A stretch of 64,000 bases of DNA from Strongyloides papillosus (Eukaryota; Nematoda; Chromadorea; Rhabditida; Strongyloididae): the NCBI GenBank assembly GCA_005656395.1, contig SRSI01000071.1:1095133-1159132 (forward strand), read 5' to 3'. A program made the translations under genes and the position numbers. The notes below the pieces were generated by a model. The model searched no databases, was not told the origin of the DNA, and saw only the letters and a program-made list of their open reading frames with translations. This document shows positions 11,777 to 24,774 of this stretch, piece after piece (within the stretch, counting starts at the first letter, position 1; the number at the start of each line of letters is the position of its first letter).

Positions 11777-13853
11777 ATGATTAAAATAGTGTATTTTTTC
11801 GTATATATCATACTACTAGAATTTCTAGCAACAATTAGCAGTACTGGAGCAGGGCAAAATGAGGTAATTCAATTAAGTAATTAATTTAAATTAATTTTAA
11901 TTAGATAACGGCTATCAATTTTCAGAGGACAAAACATAGAAATAAACTAGTAGCAAAAGGATCAATCTCTGGTATGGATGACTATTATGATGAGAGTGAA
12001 CAGGAAAATGAATCTTTAAATTTTTTTGAAAATGAAGAAAAAACTAATCTTGGAAATGTTTACAATTCTAATGGTCTTGGGGTTAGCAAAGATGCCATTT
12101 TTGAACAAGGGTATGTTAAAATTATTATTTTCTTTTTGACTTAATAATAAAAAACAATTTTTATATGTTTTTTTTTGTAAGAGTACTTGTGTTTGTATCA
12201 ATTTTTTATCGTTATTAATGTTTTATAGAAGCAATGTTAAAAAATTCAGAGGGTAAGGCAATTTAACAACTTTTCTTATATCTCTATCACATTTTTTTAT
12301 TAAATTTATGTAACTTCAATATTTTTCTTTTATATCTAATATAAATTTTAAAATATATATAACATTTTTTATTATAGGGAAACAAGAGACTTTCTTCATT
12401 TTTTGCGGCGTATAAAATATGATCATCGACAATGTCCTTACAATGAAGGAGGTAATTTTTTTATTTTTTCATTCTTTAATATAGTTATATCCTTTTAAGA
12501 GCCTGTTATTGTAGATGTATCCGTGGTTGTTTCAAATATACGTGCTGTCTCAGAGGTAACAATGGATTATGCGTTAGAACTATTTTATAGGGAGGCATGG
12601 ATTGATAAAAGACTAGATTTTGATAAGAGCATTTTTAATAATAAAACAGAATTAGCTCTCCATGAAAGTTACACTAATTTTTTATGGCATCCTGATACAT
12701 TTATGCCTAATGCAATAGCCTCAAAAAATCCACAAAAACAATCAATTTCACATAGATCATTATTAAGATTGAATGAAAAAGGACAAGTATTATATAGTAG
12801 GAGAATATCAATAGTTGCCGAATGCCCAATGGATCTTACATTATTTCCATTTGACTCACAAATATGTAAATTGGGAATAGAAAGTTGTATGTTTATGGAG
12901 ATAACTAAAAAAAATAAATTATTATATTATTCTTTAGATGGATATACTGCAGACCAAGTTAGATATAAATGGTCAAAAGGACAAAGGGAAGCATTAAAAC
13001 TAGCAAAGATACGTCTTCCAGATTTTCAGATAAAAGAAGCATACGTAACAAGTCAATTAGAAAGTTATGCAACGGGTGATTATAGTAGATTATACGTGTG
13101 TTTTGTTTTTACACGTTCCTCAGGATTTTGTTTCCTTCAACTTATTATCCCATCAACTGCTGTTGTAATAACATCATGGGTATCATTATGGATGGAGAGT
13201 GAAACAGAATTTCAGGATATGATTTCAATTATCCTAGCTATTACTTTTTTAATATTTTCATATAATGAAATGATGCCAAGAGTAAGTTATATTAAAGCTA
13301 TGGATGTCTACTTGGGTGTATGTTTTATGATTGTATTTTTATCTTTAATAAAGTTAGCATTTGTTAAATACCTCCGTCAAAAGTTAGAAAAAAAACACAC
13401 AAATTCAGTTATTCATAATATGTTACCATTTGTACAGAGACATAACTCCTCAAATACTATTATAGAGAATCCTTCAAGTACCAATGTTGAGGTACTTAGG
13501 AACGAATCTATTAATTACCAAACAATAACAGTACCAATAACATTAAATGGTAATATCAATCAAGTTGATACATATGTTGAATTCTTTGGAAATAGAAATC
13601 GATATAAATATTTTGGAAAATTTATACCACAATTTAAATTTGATGAAAAATCAGTTCAAAGATTTCACTTTGTGTCTCAAGTAAGTGATAAATTATATAA
13701 ATTTTATGAAATTATTACTTTTAGATGGTATTTTTTATTGGATTTGCATTATTTTGCCTCTTTTATTTTCTCGTTTATCCAAATTTACATTATACGACGT
13801 TGGATCCAGCCTGTGAGAAGGAACTTGCAGAATGGTACGCTGATATATCGTAA
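11777..13853 (+). CDS. exp-1: Cys-loop ligand-gated ion channel, EXP-1-like (copy 1 of a tandem pair)
   Basis: Pentameric channel subunit at the plasma membrane; C. elegans EXP-1 is an excitatory GABA-gated cation channel of enteric muscle. Seven exons join in phase: 11777-11863, 11926-12110, 12229-12252 (24 nt), 12378-12451, 12500-12886, 12938-13680, 13725-13853; about 542 aa. Signal peptide in exon 1, acidic N-terminal stretch, extracellular domain with Cys loop [15 protein letters not shown] (13 residues between cysteines), then M1-M3 and a long M3-M4 loop. The M4 exon ([14 protein letters not shown]...) matches copy 2, which supports the last intron. The intron 12887-12937 is 51 bp without a stop, so a naive ORF reads through it; copy 2 has an intron at the same place. 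The PAR motif before M2 of anion channels is absent (sequence [11 protein letters not shown]). EXP-1 assignment rests on this ETE-containing loop; an LGC-35-like identity is possible. Confidence 0.85.
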
Positions 13854-14780
13854 AAAAAATTACTATATTATTTTTAAATAGTTATTTACGAGTATAAAAA
13901 ACAAAATTGATTGGTTTTGTGTCAAAATGAGTAACAAAAATTTTATAAAATCAAACCAATTACTTAAAAACAATAATGTTATTATTAAGAAATTGAAATC
14001 TTTAATTTAAAAAGTATGGTTTGCTATAATAATATAAAACGAAACGAAAACTATTTTTTTTTCTTAAAATGTCAGTACATATTTTATACTTTTCATGAAA
14101 ACGATTTTTAAAATATAGTAAATTTCAATATTTGATATGAAGAGTATTTTGGAAAATGAATAAAAAATATTGTTTATTATTGTCCCAAAAGACATTCTTT
14201 GAATATAATATCTATTTTATCTCCCCAAAAAATAATATTTGATCATTTTCTTTAAAAAACATAATTCAATAAATAAATAAACCAAATAAATTATATATTT
14301 TTTATTTGTAAAAAAATACAAGATAAATAAATGTCTTCTTCAATTTTTCAGTCATATTAAATAACTCTCATTATTATGTTATAAAGAAGTATAAAACGTT
14401 TTTTTATGGCATACTACTTAAAATTAATAACCCTCCCAATAGTCTTTGATTTGAAGTTAAAGTGTAAAAGAATGGATATAAAAAAGTTGAAAGATTTTGA
14501 GAGTACGAAAAATTTATGTTTAGACTATTAAATTTACTATCTTTGACTAATGGTCTCCTAAAATATATTAAGAAATATGTAGGAAATTTCAAAATCTTTA
14601 TTTAATATTCACATATCCACATTTATTGAAATACTTATATTTCTTATCTTCATTTCCTTTGTTTCAAAACTTTATTAGTAAAATAAAAATATTTTTTTAT
14701 TTAATTTTATGAAAACATTTTTATACTTACTTATTATAAATATTAAAGAGCATAAAATTTACTATCTTTTTTTAGTGGAT
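13854..14780. other. Spacer between the two EXP-1-like genes
   Basis: 927 bp, AT-rich. No supported coding sequence; presumably 3' end of copy 1 and promoter of copy 2. Confidence 0.5.
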
Positions 14781-16473
14781 ATGCTGTTTAAAAAATTCTT
14801 ATTTATTGGATTGTTATTGTTGATTCCTGTTGTATGTTTAGATTTTTCTTTTTTTTTTAAACTGCAATAATATTTGTCACGTTTATATTTTAGACTTTAT
14901 CAATGAGAGCAAGTAAACTCAAATATAAAAAAATTAATCAAGCAGTGAAATTTGAAAATGATATTGAGGAGGAAGAGGAAGAGTATATGGATGATAGGAA
15001 TGTTGTTTATCATGGGTTGGTTTTTGTAAAATCATTTAAACTATTATTTTTTTCTTTCTTTCCAGTCAATCTCTTCGATTTCTAAACTTTTTACGCAAAA
15101 TAAATTATGACCATCGAGAGTTTCCAAAAAATTATGGATCCTCTGAACCGGTTACAGTTTATGTATCAGTTGTTGTAAATAATGTACGGTCAGTCTCCGA
15201 AGTAACAATGGATTATTCACTAGAATTAATCTACAGAGAAATGTGGACAGATTCAAGATTAGCATTTGATAAAAAGGATTTCCAAAATAAAAAAACACTC
15301 GAGTTACATGAAAGTTACGTTGAAAACATATGGCATGCTGATACATTCTTTCCAAATTCTATCCAATCAAAAAATCCTAAAGAAAGATCAATCTCTCATC
15401 GTTCATTGTTACGTCTTCGTGAAGATGGTTTCGTTTTATACAGTCGAAGAATATCTGTTGTTGCTGAGTGTCTTATGGATTTAACATTATTTCCATTTGA
15501 TTCTCAACTGTGTAAATTAGATATTGAAAGCTGTAAGTAATTATTTTTTTTTAAATTGATGTAAAAAAAACATATATTTTTATTATTTTTAGATGGACAT
15601 ACAATTGATCTCCTTCAATATAATTGGTCCAAACACAATGAAAGGATAGCATTAAAACTTGGAAGTATTAGATTACCAGACTTTCAGATAATTGAAGCAT
15701 ATGTAACTAAAAAAAATGAAACATATGCTACAGGAACATATAGCAGATTGTATATTTGTTTTATTTTTAAGCGTTCAATAGGTTATTGTTTTCTTCAACT
15801 TATCATACCTTCAACGGCTATTGTAATAACATCATGGGTGTCATTATGGATGGATAATCAGACATCATTCCATGATATGATATCAATTATCCTAGCTATT
15901 ACTTTCCTTTTATTTTCATATAATGAAGTTATGCCAAGAGTTAGTTATATTAAAGCAATGGATGTATATTTAGGTGTTTGTTTTTGTATTGTATTTTTAT
16001 CACTCATAAAATTGTCAATCCTACGATTTATGAGAGAAAGAACTTTTGTGCCTAGTGAAAAATTTAATTTTTTGCCAAATTTTTGTAAAATGATGATGGC
16101 TACAACAAATGCTGCCTCGATAATAGAAAAAAGTCAAACGAGGATGAATAATGTAGAAGAAGGAACTATTAATGACAAAGAAGACTTGATTGACGCTAGT
16201 AAAATAACATTAAATCCATTTTTAGGAAGAGAGGATACTGACAATATCCAATTTCCTAAAATTTCAAATTCTAAACACTCAAAATTTTACCATATTACTT
16301 TTAAGAAAAGTACAATTAGAATCTTTCATTGTTTAACTCAATTAGGATTTTTAATAGGTTTTACACTATTTTTAATATTTTATTTTGCCATATACCCATA
16401 CATTCATCCATTAAAAATTGATGCAGCGTGCCAAAAGGAAGATGCTGAATTCTATGCAAAAATAGACTTATAA
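14781..16473 (+). CDS. Cys-loop ligand-gated ion channel, EXP-1-like (copy 2 of a tandem pair)
   Basis: Paralogue of the upstream channel. Exons 14781-14831, 14894-15015, 15066-15532 and 15593-16473 join in phase; about 506 aa. Short signal peptide ([14 protein letters not shown]), acidic EEEEEE stretch, then an extracellular domain close to copy 1 ([26 protein letters not shown]). Cys loop [16 protein letters not shown]1-M3 nearly match copy 1, but the loop before M2 is [11 protein letters not shown]: it has neither PAR nor the ETE of copy 1. The M4 segment and the tail ending AEFYAKIDL match the reconstructed copy 1 end. Intron positions are shared with copy 1 apart from the lost 24-nt exon. 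The TAA overlaps an AATAAA at 16473. The loss of acidic residues beside the pore suggests changed ion selectivity, which is inference. Confidence 0.85.
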
Positions 16474-16665
16474 ATAAAAATTGTTTATTTTTTATTAATA
16501 AATTTACATTATAAAAACTTAAATAGCTATATGTAAGAATATTTTATTTTACTTCTAAAGTGGTCCAAGTAAAAAAATGAAATAAAAACTACAAAATTTT
16601 CTATTTTTTTTAAAATTTTTAAACTTCTATAATTGAATACCTGTGATAAAAATAGACTTTTTTAT

Positions 16666-19600
16666 CTATAAGTGAGTTTCTCTATGATCACTATTCAAAA
16701 CAATACGTAAAGCTTCATTCAATGAACTTTCTACGGGATTTGTTTTAACTTCATAGTCACTAAATAAAAAAAATTTGAATAATAAAAAGATAAAAACATA
16801 CAGTGATGGAGTAAAGGCTAATTCATGTCCAATGACTTGGGAACGTTCTGTTAATGATGGAAAAGAGTCATCAAGAATGGCAATACAATCTTCAACATTG
16901 CAAATATCTGAAATAGTTTGGGATAATTCATAATGCTTTGAAACTTTAAAAGTCCCTTCCTCTGAATTTGAGACATCTAAAATATTTTTCAATTAATTTA
17001 ATTTAAACAATTACAACAACATACAATCCAAAAAACTCCAATCTTTCTCTGGTTCATACGGTAAAGCAGGATGTTCTAATAATAATTTTTGGACTTGAAT
17101 ACGTGCTTGTTCCAATTCCAATTCTGCCTCAACATTAATAATACCTAGTTCAAATGCTGTATCTTTAAGTCTATCAAATGAATCTCTATACATATCGAAA
17201 TCTTCTCTTCCAACAACTATAACTGGTACTTTAACAATAACTGGAGCAATAGGTACTGTCTGAGATATATTTAATTTATTTTTATTTTTTTTAGTCACTC
17301 CTGGTGTTGTATTTGACTTCTTTTCTCTCTTAAGCATTGGTACTTTATTATGAAATGATATAAGTATAGTTGATGGTGCTAAAAGACATGGTTCACCATC
17401 AACTTGCATTGGTATTGCTTTAGTTGTTGTTATTTTGGCTGATGAACACTGAGCAACTCTTTCACCCTTACCACCCATTTGCAAAGCTGCTAATGTAGCT
17501 GTAGTGAAACCTAAAACTTCAATTTTACCATCAAAACACGATTGTTTTTGTAGGGATTCTGTTTCCTCATTGCCCCATGGTGTTGTACCACCACCATAAT
17601 ATGTAATATTATGAAATAATACACAATGAAATTTGCTATCCTTTAATCTTTGTGTTATACTTACACCATCACATTCAATATCAATATACTCAGTTAAGTC
17701 CTTCCATGCTCTTTTAAATAAATCAATGGTACCAAGTCCTCCATATGCAATACGATTTTTAAGACGACTATTTAACATTTGTGGATTAGCACTACGAGAA
17801 TGATGAAATTGTAAAGCAACATGAGCATCAGCACCAATACTAAAATAATTATTCATTACTGTTAAAGGAAGTGAGCTTTGAAGGGCATCATTAATTTCCT
17901 CTCCATTATCAAGTGAAACATTAGCATTTGGCTGAACATTTAACTTCCACCTATCTAGGTAAGTGATACTTGTATCATTAACGATAGCTTTTAATAATTG
18001 TGATAAAGGCTCATCATTAAACACACCACCCCATCCCATACATCTTGATAAATCATTTCCTGTTCCTAATGGCATAACAGCCATTGGAGGATAAATTGGC
18101 CAATTTAATGAATCTAAAGTACTTAATACCCATCCAACAGTACCATCACCACCGCATACTAATATTTTTAATCTTGAACCAATTTTACGAAAAACTTCTA
18201 ATCCATATTTAGGACCTTTTAATGCAGTAATATCAAAAACTTGTCTTGGATTTAAAAGCCAACAAAATGTTTGCAAAGCTTTAGCACCCTTATTACCACC
18301 ACTTTTAGGATTTACAAAAACTAATAACGGATGTTTTTGGATACCAAAGTCACAATCAATAGGTTTAACAATAAAACCAAAATTTTTTCTTTTATCTTTA
18401 TATTTAAGTCCTGATGAGTTGTTGGCAGCCTGTCTATGCTTCTTTTTATTATATGGCAATTTTAATAACCATGAAGGAGGTAATATTAAAGATGCCAATT
18501 GCCCAAAGTCACAATCTTCTTCCAATCTTTCTATATTAAAACATGGCTTTTTACTATGTAATGTCAATTTACACCAAGAACATGTTATAGCAATAATATC
18601 TTTTTCACGAAACCTTTTTTGTTGGAATGATTTACTACAATGTGCACATCTACCTTCACATTTCCATCTGTGTACCCAGTGGTGTTTTTGTATTTTATCA
18701 ATTTGACATCTTAGTAATTTACTTTTTTTATCTGTCATATCATAATATGTTGGTTTACATCCCATATCCATCTATAATAATAAATAAAAATAAACTAATA
18801 AATAAAAAAAATTGTTACCTTTGAAAGTAATGGGGTACAATTATTATGGATTACAATATGACATGATAAACAACGTCGTTTATCACCAGTATGGTAACAT
18901 CCTTTATCACCAACATAACATTCTGTATCAATAGTACTTGAAGAAGCTAGATTTGTTGATTTAGTCCATATATGATCAGTTGGATGGATGTCATTTGCAA
19001 ACCAAAAATGTGATGTTCTATTTATTGTAATAGCCTTTGCAATTGGATCTTCAACAATAACTCTCTTTGCAACAGGAGATTTTGCTAGTGCTTTTCTGAA
19101 ATTATAAAAAAAATATAAAATAATAGTTTTAATCTTTAAAAAATATAAAAATAAAAAAGTTTTTTAAAATATTTTAATAGTAAAATTATTGAAATGTTCT
19201 CAAGAAAAAAAATAGTTTTTTTTACCTAAACATTTCAGAAAGATGATCAATTCTACTACCACGTCGAAGGACTTCAGTAGCAGTACTAGATGGGTCATAA
19301 GATCTGGAACGAATAGTGCGAACGCTTTCTGCAGGTGTAGGGCAATAATCACTTTCAAATTCAGAACCTCCACCACCACATTCACTATCATTGGAACTAA
19401 TACTATACAATTCAATATCACGACGTAATGTTGAAAGATCTATACTATTAGAACGAGGAGGAGAACCTGAATCAGAGTGGGTAGATAGAAATGAATTATT
19501 AGGTAATTTTAATGAATCCATTTTTATATAATTATTTTTATTTTCTTCAATTTCTTTTTCATTCCCGACATTTATTGTTGATGTTCCTGTTAATATTGAG

Positions 19601-21115
19601 ATGTCTGATGTAATAAATACTGTATTCTCATTGCTTGATACCATTCCTTCAAGGACACAATTAGATTCTGGGTATGTAATGTATTTTTGATTTACACTAC
19701 TATACAATTGAACTGTTGTTGATGGGGAATTACATATAACTGGTGAACTAAAAAAATTTAGTAAAATTATATAAATAAATAGTAAGTTAAAAAGGAAAAT
19801 TAATAATATTTTAAACTAACTTTGGAGAACTATTTAAAACACTACTATTATTTCCACTATTCATGTAAACCAATTCATCTTCATCCTCAGAACATATAGA
19901 TGAAACAACAATATCAGGTGTACTACGAGCATGGATACTTGTGGTATTTGCGATAGATGAATCTCCAGTATTTGTAGAAGTATCAGTTGTTTGTGTATTA
20001 TTTGCGAATTTCTTTTTACTGTAATCATAACCACTACCATCCTGGTATAACCATTGTTTTTGTGAATTATTACCACCACTATGTGATGAATTTTTTAAAT
20101 TATTTGCAAGTTTATGTACAGCATTTTCAAGTTCTGTTTTAAGGATAAATGCATGATAATCTTCAATCAATTGACAATGATAACATTTAAAATTTATTTT
20201 TTGATGACATTTATCTATAGATATAACATCATCAATTAAATCAAAACTTGATCGTCTATTTGATTCAATACTATGTCTTCTTCTATTATCATTAATTTTT
20301 AATGAACCATCTCTAATTAATTTATTAGGATCTAATGACAGACTAGCACCTAAACTTCTCTTTCTCCTCTCAACAGAACGTTTAATTTTTGTTCCAGAAC
20401 TTTTAAATGCACTGGAGAAAAATTTGTGCTTTTTATAGAACTCTTCATCATTGCATGAACTATTAACATCCAAAGAATTACCAGAATCATGACCAAAACT
20501 ATCAGATATTGATGGAGATTTATTTTCATCTGAAAATTTATTTAATAAGACATATTTTTTTAACTTTAGAAAGATATATTAAATATACAAACCTGTATAT
20601 AGATATTGAACTGGATAATCTATTTCATGGTTTACGCAAACTCTTTCACTTTTTTTAATGTATGAAAACTTCTTTAGGGCTAAACGAGCAAGAGAAAATC
20701 TTCTTTTACTATTATCAAAAGTAGTTATATCTTTTCTATCACAAGAAGTTGTTGTGACAACTCCCCTCTTGGTAGTTATATAAGTTTTATTATTTTTATC
20801 AGAAAAGCTAGACATACTTTTATAACAATATTCTTCACCATCAATTGATGTATTAGAGGTACTTGGAAACTTTGATTCTGGATCACCTTTAGAATCAAGG
20901 TAATTTGACTTGCGGTTATTAAATATAAAGTGTATTGGACGACTATACCATGGATGAGATTGATTAGCTCTTTGTGATACATCTGAATTTGGCATTGAAA
21001 TTGTACTGGATTTATGTCGAGGTTTAGAACGTTTCCCAATTTGAATAGATTTTCCTGATGATCTTGTTGATCTAGTTGATGGAGTTGTTGATGTACCTAT
21101 TCTATCATTTTCCAT
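16666..21115 (-). CDS. Diacylglycerol kinase, type IV (zeta/iota-like), without ankyrin repeats
   Basis: Phosphorylates diacylglycerol to phosphatidic acid and so damps DAG signalling, including at synapses. Seven exons join in phase (5' to 3' on minus): 21115-20593, 20529-19821, 19747-19226, 19095-18819, 18771-17025, 16976-16802, 16759-16666; about 1348 aa. A Ser-rich, basic N-terminal extension of about 580 residues precedes two C1 zinc-finger regions (CYVGDKGCYH...CLSCHIVIHNNC and HHWVHRWKCEGRCAHC). Then the catalytic domain: FVNPKSGGNKGAKALQ, NPRQVFD, CGGDGTVGWVLSTLD, LPLGTGNDLSRCMGWGG. The accessory domain has IGADAHVALQFH and QVDGEPCLLAPS. After it comes DWSFLDYVS...EDCIAILDDSF, colinear with the zeta/iota region just before the ankyrin repeats. 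No ankyrin repeats follow; about 30 residues later the protein ends RETHL, a class I PDZ ligand like ETAV of human DGK-zeta. Type IV assignment is strong; C. elegans name uncertain. Confidence 0.93.
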
Positions 21116-23299
21116 AATGTGATAGGGAGACAAAATATATCGTTTTTTTATAATAATATAAAATAAAATTCTGATAAAGGTATAAAATATATAAGATACT
21201 ACCAATAAGTGGAAACGTTATTCATTTAATTGATAAAAATACTTAATAGGCAGATTTTTTAATCTGGATTAAAGTACTTCAATAAGATGTGACAATTTAT
21301 GCTAAGTAATAAATAGCTATATTTCCTGATTAGCTTGCTCAGAAACGACTTTTAAGTGCTGCTAAATATGTAGAGTCAAATATTGTAACAAGTATAGATG
21401 TTTAAAAAAAATATATATATATACATATACTTATATATATTTTCTCTAAAAAGTCCAGTTTCAAAATTAAATGAATATAAATTTAAGAGAGAAGACAATA
21501 AAATAGAATAAAACATATTATTAAGATGGAGAAACCATTAATAAGCAATTAAAAATATCTATATATAGATAAACAAAATATCAATTTTTGAGCAAATGTT
21601 ACTTTGCGCATACGATGAGTATGAAATCGTACAACTTCAAATACATAATCCTCTTATCTTTATATCATGTCTTCATAGTTTTTAAAATTAAAAAATATAG
21701 TTGTCAGCTAGGTTATTAAAATAATATTTTGTTGTTATCTATAGATAGAATAAAAAAAATTAAATTTAGTTTTTTTTAATTGATTTCTACATTTTTTTAT
21801 TATTTATAATCATTGATGTTTCTTTTATAATAATATCATGATAAATATTTATTGACACATCAATGATTATAAGATGGATATGTATACATAAGAAATATTA
21901 TGTAAATGAATAGTAGCTAAATGTTAAAGAAGAGCAACATTATTTTTAGAAATACCTTTAAAGTAATATATTATAAGATGTACATATATGAATATAAGTG
22001 TAACAAAATTTCTCTATTAGTATGTTAAAAAAATTGCAAAAAAAATTACAATATTTGCATGTATTATAAAATATACAAGTATAATGGCAATGTAAAAGTC
22101 AAACAGTTTTATTATACAATGATAATCATCAAAATTTGAATTATTGATACAGAAATTAAATATATATTTGTATATGTTTGTATATATTAGATTGTCAGAT
22201 GACCCTAATTGAGTCTTTTCGAAATGATTGCCTATTTCTTAAAGTATGACAACAGATTATTTTAAAACTATACTTTTTTGGCTTAACAAAAATGTTATAT
22301 AATAAGTTAATGCGCCTATGTAAATCACTTTTATACATAAAGGTAGGATAATAATTTGATAGCCTTTATGATATCCATAAAAAAAGATTTTTATAAAAAT
22401 ATAGATGAAAAAAAGTATATATAATATTGGTACTACCAATTATGTCCTTCATCTTTTAAATATTAAAATTGTTATAAGTAATTTATAAATGGTGATAAAT
22501 ATTTCTAATTTAAAAAACATAGATTTCTAATAAATGAAGATGTTATAATGCTAACTGTTATTTTAAATTAAAATTTAAACATTTATGCATATACTATTTA
22601 GTTTAATTTAAGTTCAAAACTGATGAAGACTAATATGTTTATGAGGCAATAATAAATAAAAAAAGTTATTTACTTGTGATTTTTAAATATTGAAAAATTA
22701 AAAAGAAACAAAAATTAATGTTTTTTTGTTTCTTTGAAATAAATATTAAAGATTTTCTAATAATTATAAAAGTGTTTCATTATATTTTTATCAATATGTT
22801 GCGAAAAACTTTTGAAAATGGTAAGAGAGTAAAAGAAAAAAATATTTTATTGAAGAGAGGTATTTAATAAAGATTAATTTGTTCCTAAGTGACTTTTATG
22901 AAACAATGCAAACGTATAATTATGTATTTTAAAAAGCAATAAAACAATGAGAGATAATTTACAAAAATTGAAAATGATGCATGAAAAGTATAAATATAAT
23001 AATTGTGGAATAAATGATAAGGAATTATATAAAATTATTATTTAGGTGCAATTATAATAATGTTAAATGAAGCGTTAATTTTTTAAATAAAAGATCTATA
23101 AAATAAATCATTAATATTAGAGTATGTTAATTTCATAAAGATACTCGTATTTATGAACTATTTTCATAAAATGATAGGAATGATTTTAGTTCTTTAAAAA
23201 CATTTCAATCGATGTTATTATATTAATAAATAAATATTTGGATCACATAACCAACTTTTAACAATTTTAATAAATCATACTATATGTAGTACTACTTAC
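21116..23299. other. 2.2 kb gap between two candidate DGK first-exon sets
   Basis: AT-rich. Holds a 15-bp inverted repeat (21805-21871) and no supported exon. A splice-acceptor-like TTTATCAG lies upstream of the 21115 ATG and would accept phase 2. Confidence 0.4.
21805..21871. repeat. Perfect 15-bp inverted repeat (hairpin)
   Basis: TATAATCATTGATGT at 21805-21819 is the reverse complement of 21857-21871, with a 37-nt AT-rich loop. Function unknown; it could be a small MITE remnant or transcript hairpin upstream of the DGK ATG. Confidence 0.5.
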
Positions 23300-23960
23300 C
23301 GCCAATGATCTGATAACTCTGGAGTTGTCATTTTCATTTGTTCTTTTGTTGCTGGAGAATTTAACATATTTTGCCTCTCCCATTCCCCTTCCTCTGTATT
23401 GATAATCTGTTCAGATAACAAATTACCACATTCATTGTCATCTAAAATATTAGAATTACCAGTTGATGTATTTGAAATTTTATTCCTATTTGGTAATAAT
23501 ATTACTTCACCGTTATTTTTACTTGAATCATCGGAAAATGAAACATCTGGAATAGAGTTGCATAATAGGCTATCAATTGATAAACTATCATCAAAATCAA
23601 GATTATATGAAATACATGTATCAGATTGAGCACAATCAGAGTAATCTGATGGAATGGAACCACCTCTACCAATTCTTGATTTTTTAACATCAAGCTGTAT
23701 TAAATTTGAATGTATATCGTGCCATATATTAACAGCACTGACAAGTCCTGTTGTAATCATTTGATCCATCAAAAATGAATTCATTGGTTGTTGTGTTGTA
23801 GTAACTGGAATTAAAACTTTAATTTATTTACAAAAAAAACTAAATAGTTACCTCTTTTGAACCATCTCCTTCTTTGTGGAGCACTTTTAGATCTTTGATT
23901 TATAATTTTTTGTGCCATTTCATTGTCAAACGATAGCTGCTTTCCGGTAAAATTTTGCAT
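23300..23960 (-). CDS. Two orphan 5' exons, probably an alternative DGK N-terminus
   Basis: Exon A 23852-23960 (ATG at 23960, MQNFTGKQLSFDNEMAQK) joins exon B 23300-23804 in phase over a GTAACT..TTCCAG intron. Exon B ends at a strong donor, GTAAGT, in phase 2 after ...ELSDHW. The 205 codons are Ser/Asp-rich with a basic RSKSAPQRRRWFKR stretch; I recognise no domain. No exon that could continue it is visible in the next 2.2 kb. DGK exons 3 and 4 (starting 19747 and 19095) both accept phase 2, so the simplest model is an upstream promoter that skips DGK exons 1-2. A separate gene with unseen small exons is the alternative. Coding status is well supported; the link to DGK is inference. Confidence 0.6.
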
Positions 23961-24774
23961 TTTTGTAAAAATAAAATTAAAACTAAATGATAACAACTTT
24001 AGTTTAAAATATATGTATTAATATTCATAAAACTGTATTGTTAATTTCTATATAATAATTTAAACTACATATAATGTAACAAAATAATAATGATTTTTAA
24101 AAATAATATCATTTTTATCGAAATGTCTATCCATACGTCATATCGTTAAAACATATTTATTTATAAAACATAATATAAAAACTAAATATAGATCAAACTT
24201 TTCTATGCATTCATACATAAAAATAACTTTTAATACTCTTTTTTAACATATAATTTTTGATAAAAAAGAATATAAAAATATTTTAACAATTTTTTACATA
24301 TACTTTATATATATAGCATATAAAATTTATCGCCGTAATAAGTTTATCTTAAAAGTAGTTTTGATGAAACTAAAGTCTTTGTCTTTAACAATTTAATTTT
24401 AAAATTTTAGTTAATTAAAATTGTCAAAATTAATTTACCAAAGTTTATTAACTTAAAAGTTTTTAATGGATTTTTAAATATAAAAATTGAAAAGAATGGC
24501 CACTTTTTTATTTATTTTAAAATAAAAGCTTTAATAGAACATGATATAAGGAAATATAAAATTATTTGTTGATTAATTATTTTATTTTTAAAGGAAACAT
24601 TCTAGCAATTGGTAATGAAAGTTCCTTATTGAACTTGCAGCGGTACAAATCTTTTTTTTCCTTTTAAAAGTATTTTTAACTATACATCATTTTTAATTTA
24701 TTGAAGGGGTAAATAAAAGCTGCATTAGAAGCGTTAAATTTTTTTTCTTTCTTTTTTTATAAATTGATTTGAAT
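23961..24774. other. Gap between the orphan exons and the tph-1 3' end
   Basis: 814 bp of AT-rich sequence; 3' untranslated region of tph-1 on one side and 5' flank of the orphan exons on the other. Nothing else seen. Confidence 0.5.

Noticed and set aside
12016..12201. Minus-strand ORF over exon 2 of the first EXP-1-like gene
   Set aside because: Antisense shadow of a coding exon with phased splice junctions on the plus strand.
22257..22439. Hydrophobic minus-strand ORF between the DGK exon sets
   Set aside because: Composition (I, F, Y, K only in bulk) matches random AT-rich DNA; no phased splice sites tie it to either exon set.
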